Assembly: GCF_003259845.1 (NCBI RefSeq)
Contig: NZ_QLMJ01000002.1
Span: 372,001-436,000, forward strand
Length of the DNA stretch: 64,000 bases
Origin: Actinoplanes lutulentus
Lineage (GTDB): Bacteria; Actinomycetota; Actinomycetes; Mycobacteriales; Micromonosporaceae
Direction: 5' to 3'
Shown piece by piece: positions 50,914 through 59,997 of this stretch (position 1 is its first letter; each line of letters starts with the position of its first letter). The notes under the pieces are model-generated. The model saw only the letters and a program-made list of their open reading frames with translations, was not told the origin of the DNA and searched no databases. The translations under genes were made by a program, and so were the position numbers.

Positions 50914-50935
50914 CGCCGAACCTTTCTCCATGAGG

Positions 50936-50973
50936 CCCGGGCGGGCCTTCTAAACTCCGGAGACCCGCCCGGG
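50936..50973 (-). terminator. Intercistronic hairpin after the binding-protein gene
   Basis: CCCGGGCGGG and its exact complement, 18 nt apart, in the 65-bp gap between the binding-protein and first permease genes. It is placed like the hairpin of the arabinose operon and probably tunes relative expression. Confidence 0.6.
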
Positions 50974-50978
50974 AGGAC

Positions 50979-52286
50979 TCATCCAGCGACGTTGAAGCCG
51001 GTGTTCTTCAGGTCGTCGACGGTGGTCTGCTGGATGGTCGCGAGCGACTCGGTGAAGGCGGCGGCCTTCTTCGACTCGGCGGCCTTGCCGAAGGCGTCGT
51101 TGAACGCGCTGTACGCGACGTTGACGTTCGGGCCGTAGGTGAACGGCTTCGTCGCCTTCGCGGCCTCGGCGGCGATCGTGTAGTAGTCCGCCTGGTCCGA
51201 GAAGAACGCCGGCGGCGTGGTCAGGACGCTGGTGGCGTCGTTCGCGGCCGGGTAGATGTTGGCGTCGGTGGCCAGCAGCTTCAACGCGGCGGGGTCGCTG
51301 TTGAGCCACGCGATGAACTTCGCGGCCTGCGCCTTGTGCTTGGTCTGGGTCGTCACGCTCGTGGCGGAACCACCCCAGTTGCCGGTCGCCGGGCTGGCGG
51401 CGTCCCACTGCGGCATCGGCGCCGCTTTCCACTTGCCCTTGGTGTCCTTGGCGCTGCCCTCAAGCACGCCCGGCGCCCACACGGCGCTGACCCAGCCGAC
51501 CTGGGTGCCGTCGTTCAGAGCGGCGTTCCACTCCGGGGTGTACATCGGCTTGTTGTCGACGACACCCTTCTCGACCAGGCCACCCCAGTACGAGGCGACC
51601 TTCTGGGTGGCGGCGTCGTTGATGTTGACGCTCCAGGCGTCGCCGTTCACACCCCACCAGGAGGCGCCGGCCTGCTGGGCGAGGCCGGTGAACAGGCCCG
51701 CGTCAGTGGCGGAGAAGGTGCCGATGTACTGCTTCGCGTCCGCCTTGTGGATCTTCTCGGCGGCTGCCGCGTAGTCGTCCCAGGTCTTGGGAGCCGCGAG
51801 GCCGTTCTTCTCGAAGACGTCCGAGCGGTAGAAGAACATCAGCGGGCCGGAGTCCTGCGGGACGCCGTAGACGGCCTCCGAGCCGAGCGTGACACCGTTC
51901 CAGGAACCCTCCGGGAACTTGTCCTTCAGCGAGCCGACTTCGCCGGCGATGTCGGCGATCGCGTCCGAGGAGACCAGGGTGGGGATCTTCTGGTACTCGG
52001 CCTGCATGATGTCCGGCGCGCCGCTGCCGGCCTTGATCGCGGTCAGCAGCTTGGTGACGGCCGGGTCGCCGCCGTCCTGCTTGTTGACCGTGATCTGGAT
52101 GTTGGGGTTCGCGGAGTTCCAGGCCGCGACCACCTTGTCCATGTTCGGGGTCCAGGTCCAGTAGGTCAGCGCGACCTTCTCGTCGGGGTTGACCTCCTCC
52201 GCGGAGTCGGAGCTGCTGCATGCGGTGCCGGTGAACAAAGCCGCTGCGGTCAGAGCCGCCATGAGCGGGGCGTATTTAGTCTTCAT
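50979..52286 (-). CDS. Sugar ABC transporter substrate-binding lipoprotein (MalE/GanS-like)
   Basis: 435 aa with signal peptide and lipobox GTA-C. A type II extracellular sugar-binding fold: 'KVALTYWTWTPNMDKVVAAWNSANPNIQITVNKQDGGDPAVTKLLTAIKAG', 'PDIMQAEYQKIPTLVSSDAIADI', 'YGVPQDSGPLMFFYRSDVFEKNGLAAPKTWDDYAAAAEKI' and 'WGGSATSVTTQTKHKAQAAKFIAWL'. It is the first gene of the minus-strand operon. Galacto-oligosaccharides released by the GH53 enzymes are the probable ligand. Confidence 0.94.
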   Translation of the reverse strand: MKTKYAPLMAALTAAALFTGTACSSSDSAEEVNPDEKVALTYWTWTPNMDKVVAAWNSANPNIQITVNKQDGGDPAVTKLLTAIKAGSGAPDIMQAEYQKIPTLVSSDAIADIAGEVGSLKDKFPEGSWNGVTLGSEAVYGVPQDSGPLMFFYRSDVFEKNGLAAPKTWDDYAAAAEKIHKADAKQYIGTFSATDAGLFTGLAQQAGASWWGVNGDAWSVNINDAATQKVASYWGGLVEKGVVDNKPMYTPEWNAALNDGTQVGWVSAVWAPGVLEGSAKDTKGKWKAAPMPQWDAASPATGNWGGSATSVTTQTKHKAQAAKFIAWLNSDPAALKLLATDANIYPAANDATSVLTTPPAFFSDQADYYTIAAEAAKATKPFTYGPNVNVAYSAFNDAFGKAAESKKAAAFTESLATIQQTTVDDLKNTGFNVAG

Positions 52287-52366
52287 CGATCCTCCTTGAT
52301 CGGCTTGGCCGGTAACGGGAAGCCGTTGACGGGTCCGTCCGAGTGGTGAGCGTCTCGGTAAGGAGC

Positions 52367-52382
52367 CTGTGACCGGTTACAG
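52367..52382. promoter_or_regulatory. LacI operator, copy 1, at the transporter promoter
   Basis: CTGTGACCGGTTACAG, a near-perfect dyad around ACCGGT. It covers the candidate -10 region of the minus-strand promoter. Confidence 0.8.
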
Positions 52383-52407
52383 TGCTGGTGTTACGGCCAT
52401 GTGTCAA
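52379..52407 (-). promoter_or_regulatory. Candidate promoter of the galactan transporter operon
   Basis: On the minus strand, TTGACA (52407-52402), a 17-bp spacer, then CACTGT (52384-52379). The -35 box is a perfect consensus; the -10 box is poor and lies in the operator. Confidence 0.5.
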
Positions 52408-52456
52408 GCCCTTGCTTTTAGGCTGTCGAGGCTGTGTATCGTTCGGGCTCGCCGGG

Positions 52457-52472
52457 CTGTGACCGGTTACAG
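52457..52472. promoter_or_regulatory. LacI operator, copy 2, before the GH35 gene
   Basis: Identical 16-mer CTGTGACCGGTTACAG, centred 90 bp from copy 1 and 24 bp before the GTG of the beta-galactosidase gene. One repressor could thus control both divergent units. Confidence 0.8.
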
Positions 52473-52495
52473 TCAAATTTCGAGGAGGGGTTCTC

Positions 52496-54784
52496 GTGAC
52501 CACTGAATCAACGAGGTGGCCAGAGCCGCTCTCCGTCCGCCACCAGGGTTGGACGACGCCGCTGAGCCGGCCGCGGATGGCCAACGACGAGGACGTACGA
52601 CCCGGTCTCGCACTGACGAATCGCTATCTGTCCCGCGACGGCGTGCCGCTGATCCCGGTCTCCGGCGAGGTGCACTACAGCCGGATTCCCCGGCACCGCT
52701 GGGCCGAGCGCCTGCGTCAGATGAAGGCCGGCGGCGTGACCGTGGTGGCCAGCTACATCTTCTGGCTGCACCACGCCGAGCACCGTGACCAGGTGAGCTT
52801 CGAAGGCGACCTGGACGTGGCCGCATTCGTCGACCTGGCGATCGAGACCGGCCTCGAGGTGGTGCTGCGGATCGGCCCGTGGGTGCACGGCGAGAGCCGC
52901 AACGGCGGCTTCCCGGACTGGGTGCAGCAGGCGCCGGTCCGGCATCGCACCGACGACCCGGCGTACCTCGAACTTGTCCGTGAATGGTTCGGTCAGATCG
53001 GTGCCGCTCTCGACGGAAAGATGCACACCGTTCTCGGCATCCAGCTGGAGAACGAGCTCTACGACCAGCCACAACACCTCGTCACGCTCAAGCGGATGGC
53101 CCGTGAGGCCGGGATGAGCGCGCCGATCTGGACGGCCACCGCGTGGGGCGGCGCCGACCTGCCGGAGACCGAGGTGCTGCCGCTGTACGGCGGTTACGGC
53201 GACGGCTTCTGGGTCGACGCCGACGCGCCCTGGGATCCCACGTTCCGGGACCACTACTTCTTCTCGCACGTCTGGGACGACGCGGGCATCGGCGCGGACG
53301 TCCGGCGGGCACAGGCGATCGAGGCGGCGTCCGGCGGTCCGCGTACCCCGTCGGAGCTCTTCCCGGCCGCGACCTGCGAGCTCGCCGGTGGGATGGCGAC
53401 CGCGTACCACCGCCGCCCGCGCCCGGAGGCGCTCGACGTCGCCGCCATCGCGCACTGCAAGATCGGTAACGGGTCGGCCTGGCAGGGCTACTACATGTAC
53501 ACCGGCGGCACCAACCCGCCCGGCGAGCACGGCATGCAGGAATCACACGCGACCGGGTACCCCAACGACATCCCGCGCCTCGGATACGACTTCCACGCGC
53601 CGATCGGCGAGGCCGGTGTGCTGGCCGGCAGCCACGCCGAGCTGCGCCGCCAGCACGCGTTCCTCGCCGCGTTCGGCGACCGGCTCGCCGAGATGCCGTC
53701 CAGCCTGCCCGCGATCCGCCCCACCGGCGTCGAGGACGGCGAGACCCTGCGCTGGGCGCTGCGCAGCGACGGCCGGTCCGGCTTCCTCTTCGTCGCCTGG
53801 CATCAGCCGCACTTCCCGCTGTCCGTTCATGAACAGGCCCGTTTCCGGGTCGAGCTGGACGGCGGCGAGGTTCTCGAATTCCCGTCGACGCCCATCGACA
53901 TCCCGTCCGGCACCCTCGCCCGCTGGCCGGTCAACCTGGCCGTCGGCGACACCACGATCGCCTGGGCCACCGCGACCGCGCTCACCCTGCTGCCCGGATC
54001 CGTCCCGACACTGGTGCTGATCGCCGAAGCGGGCATCCCGGCGGAGGTCGCGCTCGCCGGCTCGGCGCCCGTCATCGTCGAGCCGGGCTTCACCCCTGTC
54101 CGTTTCGGATCTCTCGACGTCCTCGTCCTCCCGGCCGGGACGGCCGGATCGGCCTGGGTGGTCGAGCAGCCGGCTCGCCGCCTGCTCCTCTCCGCCGACG
54201 AGCTCCAGTGGGACGCTTCCGGCAAGGTGCGGGTCAAGGCCGCGGAGACCCCGTGGGTACGCGTATACGACCCGGCCACCCACGCGTTCCGTGACCGGGA
54301 CATGCTCCCGTCCGTGACGGTGTCCGGCCCGGTCTCACCGGTGGTGACCGCCGAGCTGGTGCGCCCGGCGGCCACGGCGGTCCCGAACAGTTACGGCAAG
54401 CACGACGGCCGCCCGTCCGCGCCCGCTCCGGATGTCTTCGACGAGCTGGCCGCGGTGTACCGCCTGACCCTGCCGGCCTGGGCCGCCGAACCCTCCGCCG
54501 ACGCGCTGCTGCGCATCGACTGGGCCGGCGACATCGGCGAGCTGCGCATCGACGGCCGCACCGTGACCGACCGCTTCTGGGACGGCTCCCGCTGGCTGGT
54601 CAACCTCACCGACGTGGGTTACCACCCCAGCGCCGAGGTCACCCTCCACCTGCTGCCCCTGGCGGCGGGCTCCCCGGTGCACGTCCCGGCCGACTCCCGT
54701 ACCCGCCTCACCACCGTCGACAACCAGCTCCTGGAGATCGACGCCGTTGACGTCCAGCCCCGCTACACCGCCACCGAGCACTGA
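52496..54784 (+). CDS. Beta-galactosidase, GH35 family
   Basis: 762 aa from GTG 52496, after GAGGAGGGG. No signal peptide, so it acts in the cytoplasm on imported galacto-oligosaccharides. The GH35 barrel shows 'PVSGEVHYSRIPRHRWAERLRQMKAGGVTVVASYIFWLHHAEHRDQVSFEGDLDVAAFVDLAIETGLEVVLRIGPWVHGE' and 'VLGIQLENELYDQ' (acid/base Glu). A later 'ELFPAATCELAGGMATAYH' gives the nucleophile region. C-terminal beta domains include 'LLRIDWAGDIGELRIDGRTVTDRFWDGSRW'. It is divergent from the transporter operon, with twin LacI operators between. Confidence 0.92.
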   Translation: MTTESTRWPEPLSVRHQGWTTPLSRPRMANDEDVRPGLALTNRYLSRDGVPLIPVSGEVHYSRIPRHRWAERLRQMKAGGVTVVASYIFWLHHAEHRDQVSFEGDLDVAAFVDLAIETGLEVVLRIGPWVHGESRNGGFPDWVQQAPVRHRTDDPAYLELVREWFGQIGAALDGKMHTVLGIQLENELYDQPQHLVTLKRMAREAGMSAPIWTATAWGGADLPETEVLPLYGGYGDGFWVDADAPWDPTFRDHYFFSHVWDDAGIGADVRRAQAIEAASGGPRTPSELFPAATCELAGGMATAYHRRPRPEALDVAAIAHCKIGNGSAWQGYYMYTGGTNPPGEHGMQESHATGYPNDIPRLGYDFHAPIGEAGVLAGSHAELRRQHAFLAAFGDRLAEMPSSLPAIRPTGVEDGETLRWALRSDGRSGFLFVAWHQPHFPLSVHEQARFRVELDGGEVLEFPSTPIDIPSGTLARWPVNLAVGDTTIAWATATALTLLPGSVPTLVLIAEAGIPAEVALAGSAPVIVEPGFTPVRFGSLDVLVLPAGTAGSAWVVEQPARRLLLSADELQWDASGKVRVKAAETPWVRVYDPATHAFRDRDMLPSVTVSGPVSPVVTAELVRPAATAVPNSYGKHDGRPSAPAPDVFDELAAVYRLTLPAWAAEPSADALLRIDWAGDIGELRIDGRTVTDRFWDGSRWLVNLTDVGYHPSAEVTLHLLPLAAGSPVHVPADSRTRLTTVDNQLLEIDAVDVQPRYTATEH

Positions 54785-54790
54785 CCGCCC

Positions 54791-54819
54791 GGCCGGCGGC
54801 AGCCCACCTGCCGCCGGCC
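54791..54819. terminator. Terminator after the GH35 gene
   Basis: GGCCGGCGGCAG, CCCAC loop, exact complement: a 12-bp stem 6 bp after the stop. It may also serve the convergent antitoxin gene. Confidence 0.8.
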
Positions 54820-54842
54820 CGGGGTGAAGCGCACGCTCAGCC

Positions 54843-55142
54843 TCACGCCACGGCCTTCGTCTCGCCGTTCGTCTTGTCGAGCATGGTGTCGGGGTCGGTC
54901 AGGTCGTGTTCATGGGTGAGGCCGGCGTCGGCCTGGGCGATGCTCTCCAACAGGCGGCGGGCCTGGCCCGGAGTGCCGAGCAACCGCAGCGTTTCCTTCA
55001 TGGCGTTCCACTCATCCAGCGAAACGATGACGACTGCTCGCCCTCCGCCGCGGGGGATGACGGTCTCCTCGGCATCGTCGATGACCGCATCGACCACGGC
55101 GGCGAGACTACGCCGGACCTCACTGATCGTCATGACTTTCAT
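54843..55142 (-). CDS. Phd/YefM-type antitoxin, without adjacent toxin
   Basis: 99 aa from ATG 55142 with GGGAGGT 6 nt upstream. The N-terminal half is a Phd/YefM fold: '[71 protein letters not shown]'. Such proteins bind their own promoter and neutralise a RelE/YoeB-type toxin, normally encoded just downstream. Here only a terminator and the convergent GH35 gene follow, so no partner is present. The C-terminal tail '[12 protein letters not shown]' is where toxin binding would occur. A 7-bp inverted repeat brackets the ribosome-binding site. Confidence 0.88.
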   Translation of the reverse strand: MKVMTISEVRRSLAAVVDAVIDDAEETVIPRGGGRAVVIVSLDEWNAMKETLRLLGTPGQARRLLESIAQADAGLTHEHDLTDPDTMLDKTNGETKAVA

Positions 55143-55176
55143 CTTGTACCTCCCGAAGTACCTTCCAGCGTACAAG
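55143..55176. promoter_or_regulatory. Inverted repeat at the antitoxin promoter
   Basis: CTTGTAC and GTACAAG, 20 bp apart, overlap the ribosome-binding site of the antitoxin gene. A further GTAC lies between them. It is probably the autoregulatory site. Confidence 0.5.
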
Positions 55177-55276
55177 TCGTCCGATGGAAAAGCTGTCACC
55201 TCAGGGGCTCAGTGAGGTCCGGCCGGTGCCGAACCAGGGGGTGGGGAGGAGTGGCTGCCAGGAAAGGGACCGGAAC

Positions 55277-56872
55277 ATGTCTCGCTCGCCGTGGCAGCGT
55301 CTTGCCGACCTGCCTATGGCGGTCAAAGTGCTCACTTCGGTCGTGGCCGTCGCGATCGCCTGCGCCGCGGTCATCGGTATCGCCGTGGGTGGGTTGCGGA
55401 CCGTCGAGACCAAGTCCAAGGTCGTGTACGAGCACGGGGTGACACCGATCCAGCTGCTCGCCAGCCTGCATCAGGACGTGCTGCGGACCCGGATGTTCAC
55501 GCTGAACTACTTCATGTCCGGCGCCGCGTACCGGGAGAAGATCACCGCGCAGGTGGCCGACCTGGACGCGGAGGTCGCGGCGACCTGGGACGACTACACG
55601 CCGCTGGCCGCCGACGCGGAGCTGAACACCGAGCTGCGGGCCAACTACGAGAAGTTCATCCAGCTCCGCGACGACGTGATGCTGCCGGCCGCGTCCACGA
55701 GCAACCTGCCCGGGTTCTGGACCGGATGGAACGAGGGGACGACGGTCTTCACCGACGTCGACGAGCAGTTCGCCACGCTGGAGACCGAGCACGCCGAGCA
55801 GGCGGCCGCCGCCATCCAGGAGGTCTCCGACGCGAAGGGCTCGGTGACCACCCAGGTTCTCGTGATCGGTGTGCTGGGCCTGCTGATCGGTCTCGGTGTG
55901 GCACTGCTCGCGGTGCGGGCGCTGGTCGGACCCGTACGCAGGGTGACCGAAGTCCTCAAAGCTGTCGCCGCCGGTGACCTCACCCGGGACGCCGACGTGC
56001 ACAGCCGCGACGAGGTGGGGCAGATGGCGGTGGCGCTGCGGCAGGCGACCACGAGCATGCGGGACGCCGTCACGGTGATCAACGGGAGCGCCGCGACCGT
56101 CCTCGACTCGTCCCGGAACCTGAACGCCGTAAACGACAACCTGGCCGGCGGGGCGGCGACGGCGTCGGACCGGGCGGCCGCCGCGCAGCAGGCCGCCGAG
56201 GACGTGGCGCGGCACGTGAACACGCTGAGCGCGGCCGCCGAGGAGATGGGCGTGTCGATCCGGGAGATCGCCACGAACGCCTCGGACGCGGCCGGCGTCG
56301 CCAGCGAGGCCGTCACGGTGGCGCAGGAGACCAGCGGCATCGTGGCGAAACTGGGTGAGTCGTCGAACGAGATCGGCAACATCGTCAAGGTGATCAACCA
56401 GATCGCCGAGCAGACCAACCTGCTCGCGCTGAACGCGACGATCGAGGCCGCTCGCGCCGGTGAGCTGGGCAAGGGCTTCGCCGTGGTGGCCGGTGAGGTC
56501 AAGGAGCTGGCGCAGGAGACCGCGAAGGCGACCGAGACGATCAGCCAGCGGGTCCAGGAGATCCAGGGCGACACGTCGAGCGCGGTTGCCGCGATCGAAC
56601 GGATCTCCGAGGTGATCGTGCGGATCAGCGATTACCAGACCACGATCGCGTCCGCTGTCGAAGAGCAGACCGCGACGGCCGGCGAGATCAGCCGCAGCGT
56701 CACCGAGGCGGCCGGCGGCGCCGAGGAGATCGCCCGCAACATCAGCGAGGTGGCCGACGCCGCGCAGGCGACCACCTCCGGGCTGCGGGGTTCCCGGGCG
56801 GCGGCACACGAGCTCGCGGGCATGGCCGACGAACTGACCGGCGCGGTGCGGAGGTTCGAGATCAGTCGTTAG
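55277..56872 (+). CDS. Membrane methyl-accepting chemotaxis protein
   Basis: 531 aa from ATG 55277. Helix 1 '[23 protein letters not shown]' leads to an extracellular four-helix-bundle sensor of about 150 residues. Helix 2 is '[26 protein letters not shown]'. A HAMP domain follows ('[40 protein letters not shown]') and then the signalling bundle with tip '[47 protein letters not shown]', fully canonical. No che gene is near. The ligand is unknown. Confidence 0.95.
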   Translation: MSRSPWQRLADLPMAVKVLTSVVAVAIACAAVIGIAVGGLRTVETKSKVVYEHGVTPIQLLASLHQDVLRTRMFTLNYFMSGAAYREKITAQVADLDAEVAATWDDYTPLAADAELNTELRANYEKFIQLRDDVMLPAASTSNLPGFWTGWNEGTTVFTDVDEQFATLETEHAEQAAAAIQEVSDAKGSVTTQVLVIGVLGLLIGLGVALLAVRALVGPVRRVTEVLKAVAAGDLTRDADVHSRDEVGQMAVALRQATTSMRDAVTVINGSAATVLDSSRNLNAVNDNLAGGAATASDRAAAAQQAAEDVARHVNTLSAAAEEMGVSIREIATNASDAAGVASEAVTVAQETSGIVAKLGESSNEIGNIVKVINQIAEQTNLLALNATIEAARAGELGKGFAVVAGEVKELAQETAKATETISQRVQEIQGDTSSAVAAIERISEVIVRISDYQTTIASAVEEQTATAGEISRSVTEAAGGAEEIARNISEVADAAQATTSGLRGSRAAAHELAGMADELTGAVRRFEISR

Positions 56873-56913
56873 CGGTCGTTACAGATCGGAACGGACATAG
56901 TACTCTCCGTTTC

Positions 56914-58932
56914 ATGGGCGTTGATCGATCTATTGAAGTTCATTACGACGAGGAGGAACGGCCCGCCCGTGCGCTGACCGGCCGGATCGGCGCCTTCGTC
57001 TCGATCGTCGCCTTCGGTGTCGCCCTGCTCGTGCTCGCCCAGGTGTTCCGCCCGCTCGCCCAGGGGAGCCAGTTCTACCTGATCATTTTTCTGGCCGGCA
57101 CGCTGCCGCTCGTCTTCCTCGCGTACTCATCAGGTTTTGAAAAAAGAGGAAGTGGCCCCACCTGGATCGACCTGGTCCTGGCTGGGCTGACTTTGATCGT
57201 CTGCCTTTATCCGGTGAATCCGTTCACCGGCGGGTACAACGCCTTCCTCGACCGGCAGGGTCTGCTCGAACCCGTCGACGTCGCCTTCGGCGCCGTTCTC
57301 CTCCTTCTCGTCGTCGAGGCCTGCCGCAGGACCACCGGGTGGGCACTCCCCGTCGTCTGCGCGATCTTCCTTGGGTACGCGTATTACGGCGGCCTGCTAC
57401 CCCAGCACTGGCCCGTCGCGCATGCCGGACTCGACTTCGCGCAGATCGTGGACGCGCTCTACAACTCGGGCAGTGGCTTCTACGGCACGCCGCTGGACGT
57501 GGCGGCGACCTACATCGTGCTGTTCACGATCTACGGCGCGGTGCTCGACCTCTCCGGTGCGAGCCGCTTCTTCGTCGATCTGTCGGTCGCCGCTTTCCGC
57601 AGGTCACGCAGCGCGGCGGGGCGCACCGCGGTAGCCGCCGGCTTCCTGCTCGGCACGGTCTCCGGATCGGGTACGGCCACCGCGGTCAGCGTCGGAGCGG
57701 TCACCTGGCCGATGCTCCGCAAGGCCGGGTACCCCCGTGAGCAGGCCGGCGGGATGCTGGCCGCCGCCGGGGTCGGCGCGATCCTGTCACCGCCGACGCT
57801 CGGGGCGGCCGCGTTCATCGTGGCCGAATATCTGAACGTCTCGTACCTGACCGTCCTCGGCTGGGCGATGATCCCGACGGTCCTGTACTACCTGGGCATT
57901 CTGCTCGCTGTCGAGATCGACGTGCGGCGGTTCGGGGTGCGGCCTCTTTCCTATTCGGGGGCGAGCGCCTGGCGGCTGCTCGGTCGCTTCGGTTACCACT
58001 TCTCGTCGCTCGTGCTGATCGTGGTGCTGCTCGCGCTCGGCGAGTCGGCGACCCGCTCGGTGGTCTACGCGACCCTCCTCGCCGGGGCGCTGTCGTTCCT
58101 GGACCGGCAGACCTGGCTCACCCCGCGCCGGGCGTTCGAGGCACTCGCCGCCGGGGTGCGCAGTGTGCTGCCGGTCGTCGCGGTCTGCGCCGCCGCCGGC
58201 ATCATCACGGCGACCACCACGAAGACCGGCCTCGGCGCCCAGCTGGCGTCGCTGCTGGTCAACGCGGCACAGGCGGTCAGCGACAACCCGACAGTGGTGC
58301 TCGGGCTGACCGTGGTGCTGGCGGCGTTCGCCCTGGCGCTGCTAGGCCTCGCCGTGCCGGTCACCGCCAGCTTCATCATCGGCTGGGTGATCATCGGGCC
58401 GGCGCTGCTGACGCTGGGTGTGCCGGCGCCGGCCGCCGCGATGTTCGTCTTCTACTACTCGGTGCTCTCCGAGGTCACCCCGCCGACGGCTCTGGCGGCG
58501 GTGGGCGCCAGCGCGATCACCGGCGGCCGCGCGATCCCGACGATGTGGCAGGCGCTGAAGTACGCGCTGCCGGCGTTCCTCGCGCCGATCGCGTTCGTGC
58601 TGACCGACAACGGGGAGCATCTGCTGGCCCGCGGGTCGGTGGTGGGGGTGCTGTGGACCACGGCGGTGGCGGCGCTCGCGGTTTTCGGCCTGGCCGTCGC
58701 CACCGGGGGATGGGTGCTCGGGGTGGGGCCGGCCGGGGTGGTATCCCGGGTGCTGGCCGCTGTGGCGGGGTTGTTGCTGCTCTATCTGGAGCCGGTCGCG
58801 GTGGGCATCGGCGTGGGCGTGCTGGCGCTGGCCGTCGTGCTGGCAGCGCTCGGGCGCCGCGATCCGGTCATTGCGGAGGCTGCTCCCGGCATTTCCGATT
58901 TATCCGACCCGATTCCTCGGAGGAGTTCATGA
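56914..58932 (+). CDS. TRAP transporter permease, fused small and large subunits (DctQM type)
   Basis: 672 aa with some 16-18 hydrophobic segments. An N-terminal DctQ-like four-helix part is fused to the large DctM-type subunit, seen as 'IYGAVLDLSGASRFFVDLSVAAF', 'AAGFLLGTVSGSGTATAVSVGAVTWPMLRKAGYPREQAGGMLAAAGVGAILSPPTLGAAAFIVAEYLNVSYLTV' and 'FYYSVLSEVTPPTALAAVGASAITGGRAIPTMWQALKYALPAFLAPIAFVL'. Fused permeases of this kind pair with TAXI binding proteins, and one is encoded next with an ATGA overlap. They are sodium- or proton-driven importers of organic acids or glutamate-like ligands. Confidence 0.95.
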   Translation: MGVDRSIEVHYDEEERPARALTGRIGAFVSIVAFGVALLVLAQVFRPLAQGSQFYLIIFLAGTLPLVFLAYSSGFEKRGSGPTWIDLVLAGLTLIVCLYPVNPFTGGYNAFLDRQGLLEPVDVAFGAVLLLLVVEACRRTTGWALPVVCAIFLGYAYYGGLLPQHWPVAHAGLDFAQIVDALYNSGSGFYGTPLDVAATYIVLFTIYGAVLDLSGASRFFVDLSVAAFRRSRSAAGRTAVAAGFLLGTVSGSGTATAVSVGAVTWPMLRKAGYPREQAGGMLAAAGVGAILSPPTLGAAAFIVAEYLNVSYLTVLGWAMIPTVLYYLGILLAVEIDVRRFGVRPLSYSGASAWRLLGRFGYHFSSLVLIVVLLALGESATRSVVYATLLAGALSFLDRQTWLTPRRAFEALAAGVRSVLPVVAVCAAAGIITATTTKTGLGAQLASLLVNAAQAVSDNPTVVLGLTVVLAAFALALLGLAVPVTASFIIGWVIIGPALLTLGVPAPAAAMFVFYYSVLSEVTPPTALAAVGASAITGGRAIPTMWQALKYALPAFLAPIAFVLTDNGEHLLARGSVVGVLWTTAVAALAVFGLAVATGGWVLGVGPAGVVSRVLAAVAGLLLLYLEPVAVGIGVGVLALAVVLAALGRRDPVIAEAAPGISDLSDPIPRRSS

Positions 58933-59930
58933 GAAGGATTGTGGGCATCACCGCGGTCGCCGCCCTGGTGGCAGCTGCTGCGGCCTGTGGCGGTAAACAG
59001 GACAGCGCCGCCACCGACACCGGTGGTGACGTCACCTGTGAGGTCGGCCAGTCCACCCGGATCGGCATCGCGACCGGCAATGCCACGGGTGTCTACTTCG
59101 CGCTCGGTAACGCGTACGCCGAGCAGATCAACGCCGCGGGCGGCAACGTGCAGGCGACCGCCTCGGAGACCGGCGCCTCGGTGCAGAACATCCAGCAGCT
59201 GGTCGCCGGCACCTACGACGTGGCGTTCTCCCTGGCCGACACGGCCGCGAACGCGGTGAACGGCACCGGCAGCTTCACCAGCAAGCAGCCGGTCGCCGCA
59301 CTGGCCCGGATCCACACCAACTACACGCAGGTGATCGTCCGCAAGGGCGCCGGCATCACCGACGTCGCCGGGATGAAGGGCAAGCGAGTCTCCACCGGCT
59401 CGCCGAAGTCCGGCACCGAGGTGATCGCGAACCGGATCCTGACCGCCGCCGGGCTCACGCCGGAGTCCGACGTGAGCGCCCAGAAGCTGGACCTCACGAA
59501 AACCGTCGACGGGATGAAGGACGGCACGATCGACGCGCTGTTCTGGTCCGGCGGCCTGCCCACGCCGGGCATCACCGACCTGCTCACCACGTCGGCGGAC
59601 AAGGTCGAGTTCCTCGACATCACCCCGCTGCTGCCGGAGATGCAGAAGATCAACGAGGTGTACCAGGAGGGCTCGATCCCGGCCGCCACCTACAAGACAC
59701 CGGCCGACGTGAAGACGATCGTGGTGCCGAACGTCCTGCTGGTCCGCGAGGACTTCGACCCGGACGTCGCCTGCGTCCTGACCAAGACCCTCTTCGACCG
59801 CAAGACCCAGCTCGAACAGGCCAACGCCGCCGCCAAGGAACTCAGCCTGACCACCGCCCGCGCCACCGACCCGGTGCCGGTCCACCGAGGAGCCACCAAG
59901 GCCCTGGACGATCTGGGCGCACCTCAATAG
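58929..59930 (+). CDS. TAXI family TRAP transporter solute-binding lipoprotein
   Basis: 333 aa with signal peptide and a lipobox-like AAA-C (Cys20). TAXI-family features: 'IGIATGNATGVYFALGNAYAEQIN' (the T-x-x-x-G-x-Y-x-P/A-like region), 'ETGASVQNIQQLVAGTYDVAFSLAD', 'LARIHTNYTQVIVRKGAGITDVAGMKGKRVSTGSPKSGTEVIANRIL' and 'MKDGTIDALFWSGGLPTPGITDL'. It delivers its ligand to the fused TRAP permease, whose stop overlaps this start. Substrate unknown. Confidence 0.94.
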   Translation: MRRIVGITAVAALVAAAAACGGKQDSAATDTGGDVTCEVGQSTRIGIATGNATGVYFALGNAYAEQINAAGGNVQATASETGASVQNIQQLVAGTYDVAFSLADTAANAVNGTGSFTSKQPVAALARIHTNYTQVIVRKGAGITDVAGMKGKRVSTGSPKSGTEVIANRILTAAGLTPESDVSAQKLDLTKTVDGMKDGTIDALFWSGGLPTPGITDLLTTSADKVEFLDITPLLPEMQKINEVYQEGSIPAATYKTPADVKTIVVPNVLLVREDFDPDVACVLTKTLFDRKTQLEQANAAAKELSLTTARATDPVPVHRGATKALDDLGAPQ

Positions 59931-59939
59931 ACAACCGAT

Positions 59940-59970
59940 GCAACCTCGGGGTGCGGTCGGCTCGTGCTTA
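59940..59970 (+). promoter_or_regulatory. ECF-type promoter candidate before the SigE-family gene
   Basis: GCAACCT (59940-59946), a 16-bp spacer, then CGTGCTTA. This resembles the AAC / CGT promoter pattern of ECF sigma factors. Autoregulation is inferred. Confidence 0.4.
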
Positions 59971-59997
59971 GCCCGAACTGACGAGATGGGGGACGGG

